The notes under the pieces were generated by a model. That model was not told the origin of the DNA and did not search any database. It worked only from the letters and a program-made list of their open reading frames with translations. Of a stretch of 64,000 bases of DNA, positions 52,945-62,201 are shown piece after piece. Origin of the DNA: Caproiciproducens faecalis (GTDB taxonomy: Bacteria > Bacillota > Clostridia > Oscillospirales > Acutalibacteraceae); contig NZ_JAGFNZ010000001.1 in the NCBI RefSeq assembly GCF_019448085.1, positions 744,001-808,000 on the forward strand, in the 5' to 3' direction. Made by a program: the position numbers and the translations under genes. Position 1 is the stretch's first letter; each line of letters begins with the position of its first letter.

Positions 52945-54276
52945 TCAGCGCACCAGACAGGGACGTTTCGCATCGAATTTCCAGCCAGGAATCAGGTACT
53001 GCATTCCAATGGAATCATTGCGGCCCCCCAGGCAGTTTTCCAGATAGAGCCGGTGCGCTTTTTCTAGCTGACCGCGGTCGATTTCCACTCCGAGGCCGGG
53101 CACGCCGCGCCGCACGGCGACGCATCCGTTTACGATTTCAGGGCTCTTTTCACAAAGACGCTCGCGGCCCTCCTGCCAGATCCAGTGGGTATCGATTCCG
53201 TTCAGCTTTCCTGGCACCGCTGCAGCCGTATGTGCTACCATCGCAAGGGAAATATCAAAATGATTGTTGGAGTGGCATCCCCAGGTCAGACCGAAATCAT
53301 TGCAGAGCTGGCCCACTCGGACGCTGCCGGTCATTGTCCAGAAATGCGGGTCCGCCAGCGGGATGTCCACACTGTTCAGCGCGAAGCTGTGCGCCATCTG
53401 TCTCCAGTCGGTGGCAATCATGTTGGTGGCCGTCGGCAAACCTGTGGCGCGGCGGAATTCCGCCATGATCTCACGGCCACTGAAGCCGTCTTCCGCCCCG
53501 CAGGGGTCTTCACAGTAAGTCAGAACACCGTGCATATCCCTGCAGAGTTCAATCGCATCCTTCAGGAGCCATCCACCGTTGGGGTCCAAAGTAATACGGG
53601 CGTTCGGAAATTCCTTTTTCAGCGCTTTGACGCATTCGATCTCCTCCTTGCCCGCGAGCACACCGCCCTTCAGTTTGAAATCCTGAAAACCATATTTTTC
53701 ATAGGTTGCTTTCGCCAAACTGACAATCGCATCTGGGGAAAGAGCCTCCTCGTTGCGCATGCGGTACCATGCGCAGTCGCCGTCTTCTTCATGGTCATAG
53801 GGCAGGTCCGTCTTTTTGCGGTCGCCGATAAAGAAAAGATATCCGAGCATACGCACGCTTTCTCTCTGCTGACCGTCTCCAAGCAGTGACGCCACCGACT
53901 CGCCCAGATACTTTCCCAGCAAATCCAGAAGCGGAGTCTGAATGGCCGTCAGGACATGTACTCCGACCCTCAGGTCGAACGTCTGGGTTCCGCGGACATC
54001 TTTCTCGTTCCTGCGGGAAAGATAATGGCCGACCGCCAAAACCGTATTTCTATAATCGCCGACTCCGGTGCCCTCGACAAGCGGTTTCACCTCTTCTAGT
54101 GCAGAGGTGATCTTCTGACCGCCCGGCACCTCACCCACACCGGTCCTTCCCTCAGAATCCGTCAGAACGACAACATTTCTGGTAAAGTAAGGGGCATGGG
54201 CTCCGGAAAGGTTCAACTCCATGCTGTCTTTCCCCGCGACCGGAAACACTTCCATTTTTAGCACAGTTGGTGTCAA
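52945..54276 (-). CDS. gudD: Glucarate dehydratase
   Basis: Enolase-superfamily enzyme that dehydrates D-glucarate (and L-idarate) to 5-keto-4-deoxyglucarate. The start is TTG at 54276, with TTAGGAGGAAAAACC upstream; ATG 54306 would add ten residues over the ribosome binding site. From TTG the protein (443 residues) begins like known Gud[32 protein letters not shown]. Catalytic residues: FKLKGG (KxK), LDPNGGW and YCEDPCG as metal ligands, ATNMIATDW, and His in [14 protein letters not shown]. First gene of the minus-strand operon gudD, permease, amidohydrolase, AEC, LysR; a downstream aldolase is not in the window. Confidence 0.92.
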   Translation of the reverse strand: MTPTVLKMEVFPVAGKDSMELNLSGAHAPYFTRNVVVLTDSEGRTGVGEVPGGQKITSALEEVKPLVEGTGVGDYRNTVLAVGHYLSRRNEKDVRGTQTFDLRVGVHVLTAIQTPLLDLLGKYLGESVASLLGDGQQRESVRMLGYLFFIGDRKKTDLPYDHEEDGDCAWYRMRNEEALSPDAIVSLAKATYEKYGFQDFKLKGGVLAGKEEIECVKALKKEFPNARITLDPNGGWLLKDAIELCRDMHGVLTYCEDPCGAEDGFSGREIMAEFRRATGLPTATNMIATDWRQMAHSFALNSVDIPLADPHFWTMTGSVRVGQLCNDFGLTWGCHSNNHFDISLAMVAHTAAAVPGKLNGIDTHWIWQEGRERLCEKSPEIVNGCVAVRRGVPGLGVEIDRGQLEKAHRLYLENCLGGRNDSIGMQYLIPGWKFDAKRPCLVR

Positions 54277-54376
54277 GGTTTTTCCTCCTAATAAGTACTG
54301 AATCATATTGATTCTAAAATTATTTTTGAGATTTAGACATTTTGCACATATTTTTTCTCAATTTGTTGATGTTATT

Positions 54377-54405
54377 ATTATATCGTTAATTTTTGAATAA
54401 GTCAA
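54377..54405 (-). promoter_or_regulatory. Promoter of the glucarate operon
   Basis: On the minus strand, TTGACT (54400-54405), 17 bases, TATAAT (54377-54382), about 100 bases before the gudD start. Near-consensus sigma-A. Confidence 0.75.
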
Positions 54406-54657
54406 AACGGATAAACTTATAGATCTATTCAAAATTTCGAATCATGTCACGACGCAGCACTGTATTTGTGCACAGTAAGCACATCCCTCCGACATGGCGC
54501 GCCGATTTGGGCGATTCGCCTGAATCAGAGCCATAAAGGATAGCAATTCAACCTAGATATAGTGTATCAATCGAATCATATTGCTTGCCTATTACTCGAA
54601 GTGTATCAATTTTTTACAAAGTCCAGAAGCAGCACTAACATTCCATTTACAAAATAA

Positions 54658-54771
54658 ACGTGTTCGGATTTAGCGCGGTTATTTCCACCGTGGAAAAAAA
54701 TAACATCATTTCCTAATCAAGGAAATGATGTTATTTTTATGTATAACGCGTTTGATTTTGCATTTTAACGG
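54658..54771. repeat. Ger-flanking covarying repeat, copy 1
   Basis: A 114-bp sequence that recurs as 113 bp at 59217-59329. It starts ACGTGTTCGGATTTAGCGCG, holds a perfect 18-base hairpin (54696-54713 with 54721-54738, loop TAATCAA), then ends TTTGCATTTTAACGG. In the hairpin, at least two pairs differ between copies with compensating changes (see copy 2). It lies upstream of the gerA gene. Confidence 0.8.
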
Positions 54772-55001
54772 CAATGGCAACATTAAAATCTTACTTGTTT
54801 TTATCTCTTTATTATGTTCAGCATGTTTCATTTGTCTCATAAAAATCTACATCTACTATCAGAAGTGTCCAAACACTTAGATGGTGGGGTAGAGATCGTT
54901 TTTCTGACGGGGATAGAAGTTAAGGTAGGTGGATACTCAAAATATTGTTAATCGAGTGTTTAGATTATCAAAACATGGAAACAATTTACATGGGTGATAT
55001 T

Positions 55002-56504
55002 ATGTCTAAAAATATAGAAAAAGAAGCTTTGGATAATTCACTTGATAATAATATAGCTTTGTTTAAAAGGGTATTTAAAGATGACGAGACAGTGATTTTC
55101 AGAGAATTCCAAAACAAATGGTTAAAAGCTGCACGGTGTTGTATTATCTATGTCGATGGCATGGTAAATACAGAAATTGTTAACGAAAATATCATTCAGC
55201 CTGTACTTCGCAGTGATTTATCAGAAAATATGGAAAGTGAAAATCTGTTAAAAGAATTTCAGAGTAAGATCGTCGTTTCAAATGATGTAAAGACGGAAAC
55301 GGCGATTGACGCAATAGTGAAATCTGTGGTTTATGGGGATACGCTTTTTCTGTTAGACGGATATGCCGAAGCGTTGGTCATCAGTTCAAAAGGTTGGCAA
55401 TCACGGTCAATCAGCGAACCGGAGTGCGCAAAAGTCGTCCGTGGGCCAAGAGAAGGTTTTACCGAATCTATCATGGTAAATTTGTCGTTGGTGAGGCGTA
55501 AAATAAAAAATTCTGATTTAAAGTTTAAGTTTAAGGAAATTGGAGAAAGGACGCATACAAAGACCTGTATCTGCTATATCAAAGATTTGGCTTCGGATGA
55601 TATATTGAGTGAATTGGAGCGGCGTTTGGATCAAATTGATATTGACGGAATTATTGATTCCGGCTACATTCAGGAACTGATCAGAGACGCACCATACTCT
55701 CCCTTCGAGACGGTAGGCTCAAGCGAAAGACCCGACATTATTGCAGCGAAGCTTTTAGAGGGCAGGATAGCCCTGTTTGTTGATGGAAGTCCCTTCGTTT
55801 TATCAGTTCCATATGTTGTTGTTGAGAACTTTCAATCAAATGAAGACTATTATAATAACTACATTTTTGGAAGCATGAATCGGCTTATCAGGGGCTTTAC
55901 CGCCGTAACCGCAATTACTGTTCCGGCAATCTTTCTGTCAATTGTTGCTTATCATCAGGAAATGCTGCCTACCCCGCTGCTGCTGAGCATCTCGGCTTCA
56001 AGACAGGGTGTTCCCATTCCAACCGCGGTGTCGCTATTTCTTATGCTTTTTATATTTGATATTTTACGCGAGGTTGGTATTCGAATGCCGGCTCCAATCG
56101 GTCAGGCGGTCAATATTGTTGGTGCGCTTGTATTGGGCCAGGCTGCTGTTGAAGCAAATCTGGTAAGTGCTCCGGTTGTTATTGTAACGGCCTTAACGGG
56201 GATTATGACCTTGATTAATATGAATTTTCTCAGCGCGACGATCATTTTTCGCAACTTTTTATTATTGGGAGCTTCGGTTTTAGGAATCTATGGATTTTTT
56301 ATGTGCATCGTTATTATGTATCTGCATTTAATGAGCATACGTTCTTTCGGTGTACCTTACATGATGAATGTCACGCGAGCGAAAAACAGTGATGGGCAAG
56401 ATGCATGGATTCGTGCGCCATGGTGGACTATGACCTTAAGGCCTAAAATTATTGCGGCAAAAAACTTGGTCAGACAGTCATCAGCAAAAAGTAAGGAGAA
56501 ATAG
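55002..56504 (+). CDS. gerA: Spore germination protein GerA (germinant receptor A subunit)
   Basis: Inner-membrane subunit of a GerA-type receptor that triggers germination. The frame is open to 54945; ATG 55002 is chosen because GGGTGATATT precedes it, but ATG 54990 is possible. About 500 residues. The N-terminal cytosolic domain (LFKRVFKDDETVIFREF, DGMVNTEIVNENII) is followed by the linker PFETVGSSERPDIIAAKLLEGRIALFVDGSPFVLSVPYVVVENFQS and then about five helices with GIRMPAPIGQAVNIVGALVLGQAAVEANLVSAPVVIVTALTGI. First gene of gerA-gerC-small ORF-gerB; probably transcribed in the forespore. Confidence 0.93.
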   Translation: MSKNIEKEALDNSLDNNIALFKRVFKDDETVIFREFQNKWLKAARCCIIYVDGMVNTEIVNENIIQPVLRSDLSENMESENLLKEFQSKIVVSNDVKTETAIDAIVKSVVYGDTLFLLDGYAEALVISSKGWQSRSISEPECAKVVRGPREGFTESIMVNLSLVRRKIKNSDLKFKFKEIGERTHTKTCICYIKDLASDDILSELERRLDQIDIDGIIDSGYIQELIRDAPYSPFETVGSSERPDIIAAKLLEGRIALFVDGSPFVLSVPYVVVENFQSNEDYYNNYIFGSMNRLIRGFTAVTAITVPAIFLSIVAYHQEMLPTPLLLSISASRQGVPIPTAVSLFLMLFIFDILREVGIRMPAPIGQAVNIVGALVLGQAAVEANLVSAPVVIVTALTGIMTLINMNFLSATIIFRNFLLLGASVLGIYGFFMCIVIMYLHLMSIRSFGVPYMMNVTRAKNSDGQDAWIRAPWWTMTLRPKIIAAKNLVRQSSAKSKEK

Positions 56505-56509
56505 TTAAT

Positions 56510-57643
56510 ATGAAAAAAATCAAAATTACCTTTCTGATATTGATAATTTTGATCAATTCAATATTGTTTACGGGCTGTTGGAATTATAGGGAAATAGACC
56601 AAGTCTTAATAGTTGCGGGTTTAGCTGTTGATAAAGGGATAAATGATCAATATAAATTTACTGTTGAAATTGCACAGATTAGTGGGGGGAAAGATTCAAA
56701 AACAACATCAAAAACGATTACGGCAGAAGGGGAAACCATGTTTGACGCAGCAAGGAACTTGATATCCTTGTCCGGAAAAAGGCTTTATTGGAGCCATGCA
56801 AAAGTTATCATTCTAAGTAGGAAAGTTGCGGAGGAAGGGGTGGAAAAAGTTATTGATTGGTACACTCGAGATTCTGAGACAAGGGAAAATGTTTTTCTGT
56901 TGGTTTCTGAAGAAGCGACTGCTAAGGAAATATTCGATGTAGAAAGCACCACTGAGGGGATCAAGTCTTTTATATTGGGCGAAATGATAAAAAATCAAGT
57001 GAGTTTGAGCAAAGCTCCTATAACGGATATTCTTCAGTATGGAATAGAATCAAAAACGAAAGAAATATCAACAATAATCCCCGCTGTAAGTCTAAAGAAA
57101 ATGAATGATAAAATGGTAGCTCAAGTGATGGGGAGTGCAATTATTAAAAACAATAAATTGGCAGGCTTTCTAAATGGTGACGAGACAAAGGATTTGAATT
57201 TCATTAGAAATCAAGTGAAAGGCGGAGTGTTGACCGAAGAAATGCAAACGGACAATGGACCCGCCTTAGCTTCTCTTGAGATATTTAAAAGTAATACAAA
57301 AGTTGTGCCTGCCGCAGATGGTAACAAAATTAAAATAGACTTGAATATCGAAACAACAGTTGCTATTGACGAAATCGAAGGCGTGGAAAATCTTATTAGT
57401 GAGGAACAACAATTGAAACTAGAAAAAAGTACCGAAAACACATTAAAAAAACAAATTCAAGAATTAATTAGAAAAGTACAATCAGAATATGGTGCAGATA
57501 TTTTTGGATTTGGGGAAAAGTTACGAGAAGATAAAGCATCGCAGTGGAAGCGCGTGAGCAACAATTGGGAAGATGTTTTTAAAGATTTAAAAGTCAACGT
57601 TGAAACAAAGGTGCATATAAAAAACAGTGCCGTGTTATCATAG
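56510..57643 (+). CDS. gerC: Spore germination lipoprotein GerC
   Basis: A 377-residue lipoprotein C subunit of the receptor. ATG 56510 follows AAGGAGAAATAGTTAAT, 5 bases after gerA. Signal MKKIKITFLILIILINSILFTGC with Cys22-23 lipobox FTGC. Domain pattern: WNYREIDQVLIVAGLAVDKG (GerC N-terminal), SGKRLYWSHAKVIILSRKVA, IDWYTRDSETRENVFLLVSE, and the C-terminal half with FKDLKVNVETKVHIKNSAVLS. It faces outward from the inner spore membrane. Confidence 0.9.
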   Translation: MKKIKITFLILIILINSILFTGCWNYREIDQVLIVAGLAVDKGINDQYKFTVEIAQISGGKDSKTTSKTITAEGETMFDAARNLISLSGKRLYWSHAKVIILSRKVAEEGVEKVIDWYTRDSETRENVFLLVSEEATAKEIFDVESTTEGIKSFILGEMIKNQVSLSKAPITDILQYGIESKTKEISTIIPAVSLKKMNDKMVAQVMGSAIIKNNKLAGFLNGDETKDLNFIRNQVKGGVLTEEMQTDNGPALASLEIFKSNTKVVPAADGNKIKIDLNIETTVAIDEIEGVENLISEEQQLKLEKSTENTLKKQIQELIRKVQSEYGADIFGFGEKLREDKASQWKRVSNNWEDVFKDLKVNVETKVHIKNSAVLS

Positions 57644-57661
57644 ATTTTTGAAGAAAGGTGA

Positions 57662-57880
57662 TTGAACGTGATGGCTGCAGTTGCAATTATCGGGTATTTT
57701 TTTCTAGCTGTCTATGATTTAATCCCCTTATACAAGCAGAAGCTTTGGCGTGACTTTTGGGTAACTGCCATATTAGGAACCTTTTCATTTACAATTGCCA
57801 TATTATTGTGCCTGAATGTTAAAATTCCAAGTCCCGAACAGCCGATTCGTGAATTGATCACTTCTATATTCGGAAAGTAG
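57662..57880 (+). CDS. Small membrane protein in the ger operon
   Basis: A 72-residue protein starting with TTG at 57662 (GAAAGGTGA just ahead) or ATG 57671. Two hydrophobic helices, AAVAIIGYFFLAVYDLIPLY and FWVTAILGTFSFTIAILLCL, with a short cytosolic loop (KQKLWRD). Similar small two-helix proteins are seen in clostridial ger operons and may act as an accessory (D-type) subunit. Eight bases before gerB. Confidence 0.75.
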   Translation: MNVMAAVAIIGYFFLAVYDLIPLYKQKLWRDFWVTAILGTFSFTIAILLCLNVKIPSPEQPIRELITSIFGK

Positions 57881-57887
57881 GTTTATC

Positions 57888-59009
57888 ATGCAAAAGGAAC
57901 AAATTACGGACAAGCAAGCAATTTGTATTTTCATCCCCTTCATGATTGGAAGTACACTCATTATCGGCATCGGAGGAGAAGCTAAAAATGATGCATGGGT
58001 GGCCGGAATCGTGGGTGCTATTATGGCTGTTCCCATGTTACTTGTATATGCAAGAATGCTATCGCTGTTCCCAGGGAAAGATTTATTTGATATTCTGAAT
58101 ATAACACTTGGAAAGGTCTTTGGGAAAATTGTTGCTATTATCTACATTCTATATGCTTTTCATCTGGGTGCACTGGTGCTTCGCAACTTTGGCGAATTCA
58201 TAAATACAGTAGCCATGCCTGAAACACCAATGTTTGTCCCTATGTTCTGCATGGGGATTGTATGTGTTATTGCTGTGCGGTTGGGAATTGAGGTGTTGGG
58301 AAGAACTACTACATATTTTCTTCCACTGATATTTTTCATCTTAGTAATTGTGCAATTGCTGGTAATACCTCAAATTCATTTAAACTATTTAAAACCTATT
58401 TTAGAGAATGATACAATTTCCATATTGAAAGGTGGATTTTCTACTTTTTCATTTCCCTATGCTGAAACAGTATTGTTTATTGGTGTTTTTGGTTCATTAA
58501 AATCAAAAAAATCACCAATTAAGGTCTATCTCTGGGGAACTTTGATTTCCACAATCATCATTATTGTCACCACAATCAGAAACATTGCAGTGTTAGGATC
58601 GATGATTGACCGCTTTTATTTTCCGTCTTATCAAGCGGTGAGCAGAATTAACATCGGAGATTTCCTGGAAAGAATAGAAGTCACCGTAGCTATTGTATTT
58701 ATTTTTAGCGTTTTGATAAAAGGTTCAATCTGTTTATTGGTCGCTTGTAAAGGAATCCAAAAAGTATTTAATCTAAAGGATTACAGGTCGATTGTGATAC
58801 AGACGGGACTATTAATGGTCTATTTTGCTTATACGATTTATGATAATAGCATGGAGATGAAATATTGGGCCTTTAAAGTTTATTCTTATTATGCGTTTCC
58901 TATGCAAGTCATACTGCCCATTATTATATGGGCAGTTGCAGAAATTAAGAGGAAAATAAACAGTTCAGCAGAAAAGGGAGAAGCTATTCCCGAATCGACC
59001 AGCAGATAG
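57888..59009 (+). CDS. gerB: Spore germination permease GerB
   Basis: The 373-residue B subunit, an amino-acid-permease-like membrane protein with ten helices that binds germinants. ATG 57888. Seen: QITDKQAICIFIPFMIGSTLIIGIGGEAKNDAWVAGIVGAIMAVPMLLVYARM (helices 1-2 with the permease GGxAxxDAW motif) and the SFPYAETVLFIGVFGSL helix. Last gene of the receptor operon. Confidence 0.93.
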   Translation: MQKEQITDKQAICIFIPFMIGSTLIIGIGGEAKNDAWVAGIVGAIMAVPMLLVYARMLSLFPGKDLFDILNITLGKVFGKIVAIIYILYAFHLGALVLRNFGEFINTVAMPETPMFVPMFCMGIVCVIAVRLGIEVLGRTTTYFLPLIFFILVIVQLLVIPQIHLNYLKPILENDTISILKGGFSTFSFPYAETVLFIGVFGSLKSKKSPIKVYLWGTLISTIIIIVTTIRNIAVLGSMIDRFYFPSYQAVSRINIGDFLERIEVTVAIVFIFSVLIKGSICLLVACKGIQKVFNLKDYRSIVIQTGLLMVYFAYTIYDNSMEMKYWAFKVYSYYAFPMQVILPIIIWAVAEIKRKINSSAEKGEAIPESTSR

Positions 59010-59216
59010 ACTTACAAACCCCACACAAAAGGGTCTATCGTATAGTATCATTAATTTACGTAAGTTGGCACAGATTGTCGTTGTGATTTTTACTGTTATT
59101 TAAAATTTTGCTGGTTCGGCGTCTTCATGCCTAAATGATTGATCAAAGTCGATATCAATGATTACTTTTTAGCGGATTAATTCAAAAGGAGAACGAGCAT
59201 ACCACCTATCAGATAT

Positions 59217-59329
59217 ACGTGTTCGGATTTAGCGCGGTTATCTCCACCGTGGTAAAAAATAGCATAATTTCCTTAATTTAGGAAATTATGCTATTTTGGT
59301 ATAAAACGTTTAATTTTGCATTATAACGG
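59217..59329. repeat. Ger-flanking covarying repeat, copy 2
   Basis: Second copy of the 54658-54771 repeat, same orientation, ~87% identical. The hairpin (59256-59272 with 59281-59297, loop TTAATTTA) has ATAGCATAATTTCC/GGAAATTATGCTAT where copy 1 has ATAACATCATTTCC/GGAAATGATGTTAT: two positions changed on both strands with pairing kept. Confidence 0.8.
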
Positions 59330-59362
59330 TGACCTGCCCCCCCAAACCGTCCAGATAGTAAG

Positions 59363-59525
59363 TTAGTAATCACCTGAAATTTTCTTGGCATATTCTGTTG
59401 GCGTCAAATTATCCAAAGAACTGTGCGGCCGAAGTTGGTTATATTCGTTTCGCCAGCCTTCAATGATTTCTTTCGCCTCATAAAGATTTTTGAACAGGTT
59501 TTGGTTTAGGCATTTTTCAATACCT
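59363..59525 (-). pseudogene. IS3-family transposase C-terminal remnant
   Basis: A minus-strand frame ending at 59363 reads EAKEIIEGWRNEYNQLRPHSSLDNLTPTEYAKKISGDY, the end of an IS3-type OrfB. Everything upstream, including DDE residues, is gone. It stops right where the truncated hydrogenase gene begins, so an IS event probably removed the hydrogenase 5' end. Confidence 0.7.
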
Positions 59526-59535
59526 CATAACCAAT

Positions 59536-60231
59536 ATGGTGAATCTTATATATAGCAACAGTCTGATGAGCGCGGAAGGGGAGACGGCAACCCAAAAACT
59601 GAAGGATGTTATCAATACTCCATACATATTAGCCGTTGAAGGTGCTGTCGCAACAGCAAACAGCGGCTATTACAATATCATTGGATCTATGGACGGAAAA
59701 CCACTTACAGCTCTTTCCGCAGTCGAATTTCTTGGGTCACGGGCATTACATGTTCTTGCGGTGGGGGCCTGTGCGGTTCATGGTGGAGTATCGGCTGCAA
59801 AACCGAATCCGGCTGGATGCGTAAGTGTTACGAGTGTATTGCAAAGAAAAGTTATTCAACTTCCGGGCTGTCCCTGTCACCCCGATTGGTTCACCGGCAC
59901 ACTCGCGCATTTGCTGCTTTATGGAGAACCGGAATTGGATAGCCGGAACCGACCGGTTATGTTCTATTCACAGACAATCCACGACCGCTGTGAAAGAAGG
60001 TCTTTTTTTGACAAGGGGATTTTTGCGAAAAAACTGGGCGACGAGGGGTGTATGTTCAAATTAGGCTGCCGTGGGCCCGTCACACCGATTGACTGCCCCA
60101 TCCGTAAATGGAATGGGCACATTAACTTGCCGGTTGGCAGCAGCACACCGTGCATCGGCTGTGCGCAGTTCGGATTTCCGGATAAGATGGAATCTTTTAT
60201 CAGCTATGATGTCATAAAATCGGAGGAGTAA
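59536..60231 (+). pseudogene. [NiFe] hydrogenase small subunit, 5'-truncated
   Basis: Encodes the C-terminal three quarters of a hydrogenase small subunit: VNLIYSNSLMSAEGE, ILAVEGAVATANSGYYNIIG, LAVGACAVHGGV, VIQLPGCPCHPDWF, and Cys-rich distal/medial cluster ligands (HDRCERR, GCMFKLGCRGPVTPIDC, CIGCAQFGFPD). The N-terminal CxGC proximal cluster motif is missing, since the frame begins at an internal position after an IS3 remnant. ATG 59536 has no ribosome binding site. Non-functional unless completed elsewhere. Confidence 0.8.
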
Positions 60232-60248
60232 AAATTGCCGAAAGAATT

Positions 60249-60485
60249 TTGATTAATCCGCTTACAAGAATCAGCGGATTTTTGCAGGTGGAAGCGGAAG
60301 TTGAAAACGGCGTTGTGAGACAGGCCATGAACAGCGGCCTATTGTTTCGCGGATTTGAAAAAATCCTTCTGAACCGTAGTCCCTTGGACGCAGTTTGTTT
60401 TACCCAGAATAATTATTCAGCTGAGCTCGTAGTAGCCGGAACATTTGCAGCGCATGGATGGAATGTTGTCGTACTAAGCCTTTAA
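60249..60485 (+). pseudogene. [NiFe] hydrogenase large subunit N-terminal fragment
   Basis: LINPLTRISGFLQVEAEVENGVVRQAMNSGLLFRGFEKILLNRSPLDAVCFTQ is the start of a hydrogenase large subunit, up to the point where the first Ni ligand motif RxCGxC should follow; instead the frame diverges to NNYSAELVVAG and stops. GGAGGAG precedes at 60221-60229, as part of the small-subunit operon. A truncated remnant, with the right breakpoint near 60410. Confidence 0.75.
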
Positions 60486-61032
60486 AACAGCTTGAATGCT
60501 AGTTTTTATTTTGACTTTAATCAAGGTGCCCGGGGTTCGGATCCCCGATGGTTCAACAGAGACAGGTGTGATCAAATGGTCATACCTACTTTTTTCGTCC
60601 TGCGGGGGATTCGAACCCGAAAGGGTTTGAGTGTGAAGACATGGCGCCGGTATGTTTTCAGCGAGGAGTGGTGCAGCGGCTCTGCGTAAGTCCGTTTAAA
60701 ACTGAATATCCTAATTAAAGTGCTTTTATGCTGTCCGCACAAAATGGGGCGATACTTTACTGTCTGGGGTGAAGCTCAAATTTAAGCGGTGTCCATTATT
60801 CTTTAGGAGGCTTTCGCCTCAAAGTCAAACCATTGGCTTTTATCAATGCTAATTGACTTTCGCAAAATATTTCCATCAATTTAAAATATTCCCGACAAAC
60901 ATAGCAGTATATAACGGTTATTTTATCCTGAATCGTAAAAAAACAGACTTGATTTGGATTGGTTGAATGTATAAAAAATAGAAAGCTAAAAGAAAAACAC
61001 GCGTGGAATCAAGGGGAGATATACATTGAATA

Positions 61033-61055
61033 TACAAAATAAAATATATTTTGTA
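61033..61055. promoter_or_regulatory. Operator-like palindrome 1 upstream of yhfZ
   Basis: TACAAAATA-5-TATTTTGTA, a perfect inverted repeat. It shares the sequence AATATACAAAATAA with the site at 61201. Confidence 0.6.
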
Positions 61056-61188
61056 ATTAATTTGGCTTTTAAAAAATATTGAAATTGACGATATAACAAA
61101 AAATATTTTAACTTAATATGTTTATATTTCATAAAAATTGACTTTGCATTTGAATTATATGACTATGGATATTCCTAAAAAAAGATGC

Positions 61189-61222
61189 TATAATAAATCC
61201 AATATACAAAATAATGTATATT
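61189..61222 (+). promoter_or_regulatory. Promoter -10 and operator-like palindrome 2 of yhfZ
   Basis: TATAAT at 61189-61194 is followed at 61201-61222 by AATATACA-6-TGTATATT, a perfect inverted repeat over the likely transcription start. A clear -35 is not seen, which fits activation or weak basal activity. Confidence 0.6.
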
Positions 61223-61263
61223 AAGGAACTTTCAGTACGGTTCATAACGAAGGAGGTGATATT

Positions 61264-62184
61264 TTGCAGGCGGGCAAATTAATGCAAAAGGTCGGAATCA
61301 TTGTCCAGACACTGGCAGGCAGGTTTATTCCGCTGCAAATCGGCGACCGGATTTCTACGATTGAAGAACTGACCGTGGAGTACAAAATTTCGCGCGGAAC
61401 TATTCAGGCCGCGCTGAATCTGTTGCAGGAAGATGGGGCGATTGCATTTCAACCGCGGGGCCACATGGGTACTTTCATAACGGAGATTGACCGGCCCAAG
61501 CTGCTGGAACTTTCGGGAATTAAGACGATAGTAGGGGTTATGCCGCTCCCTTATTCCAAAAAATACGAGGGGCTGGCAACTGGGCTGTACACCTCTTTGC
61601 AGGACAAAGGGCTGAGCGTGGCGCTTGCCTTTATGCATGGATCAAACTATCGTCTGAACGGGCTTTTGGAAGGCCGTTATGATTTTGCGGTGATGTCCCA
61701 GCTTACCGCTCAATATTATGTCGAGCGGGGAGAGAACATCTCTGTGCTTGAGAATTTCGGTAGGTTCACCTACGTTGGAAAGCACGTTTTGCTGACACGG
61801 GAGGACTGCAAAGAGAATTTCGAAAATTGCAGGGTCGGAATCGACTATTCTTCTGTGGACCAAAAGATGCTGACGCAGTCTTTTTTTGCAGAGAGGCAGG
61901 TCGAGTACGTTCCGCTGATTTACAGTCAAATTGTACCGTTCCTCTCCACAGGAAAAATCGATGCCGCCGTGTGGAATTTGGACGACATAGATCTTAAGGG
62001 AAACCATCTCCGTTTTGAAACTCTGGATGAAAAGAAAATCAATATTGTCGACACGGAAGCTGTGATCGTTTGTAAAAAGGACAATCTGAGGATTTGCCAG
62101 ATTATCCGCCAGATGTTGGAGAAGGAAAAGGTTCTCGAGGTCCAGAAGAGCGTGATTGACGGCGAAATATTACCGAAATACTAA
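61264..62184 (+). CDS. yhfZ: YhfZ-type GntR-like transcriptional regulator
   Basis: A 306-residue regulator starting with TTG at 61264, with AAGGAGGTGA upstream. N-terminal winged helix (RISTIEELTVEYKISRGTIQAALNLLQEDG), C-terminal periplasmic-binding-like domain (VGIDYSSVDQKMLTQSFF, AAVWNLDDID). The order yhfZ, PRD protein, yhfU, yhfT matches the yhf cluster of E. coli and others. Two palindromes with a common AATATACAAAATAA lie upstream, likely its autoregulatory sites. The effector is unknown. Confidence 0.85.
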   Translation: MQAGKLMQKVGIIVQTLAGRFIPLQIGDRISTIEELTVEYKISRGTIQAALNLLQEDGAIAFQPRGHMGTFITEIDRPKLLELSGIKTIVGVMPLPYSKKYEGLATGLYTSLQDKGLSVALAFMHGSNYRLNGLLEGRYDFAVMSQLTAQYYVERGENISVLENFGRFTYVGKHVLLTREDCKENFENCRVGIDYSSVDQKMLTQSFFAERQVEYVPLIYSQIVPFLSTGKIDAAVWNLDDIDLKGNHLRFETLDEKKINIVDTEAVIVCKKDNLRICQIIRQMLEKEKVLEVQKSVIDGEILPKY

Positions 62185-62201
62185 AAAAGGAACAGGCAAC
62201 G

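Larger units (their letters stand above)
60486..61263. other. Gene-free stretch with tRNA-arm-like remnants and yhf operators
   Basis: 60531-60547 forms a perfect T-arm (CGGGG, loop TTCGGAT, CCCCG); 60603-60620 resembles another T-arm on the minus strand. No complete tRNA. From about 60860 on the DNA is very A+T rich and carries the two palindromes and a promoter for the yhfZ-type gene. An open frame at 60492-60689 is rejected as coding. Confidence 0.45.

Noticed and set aside
60500-60620. Complete tRNA genes
   Set aside because: Only T-arms pair; no acceptor stem, D-arm or anticodon arm could be built around them.
60492-60689. 65-codon plus-strand open frame
   Set aside because: Translation of the T-arm-like DNA; the sequence pattern comes from tRNA-like bases rather than a protein.
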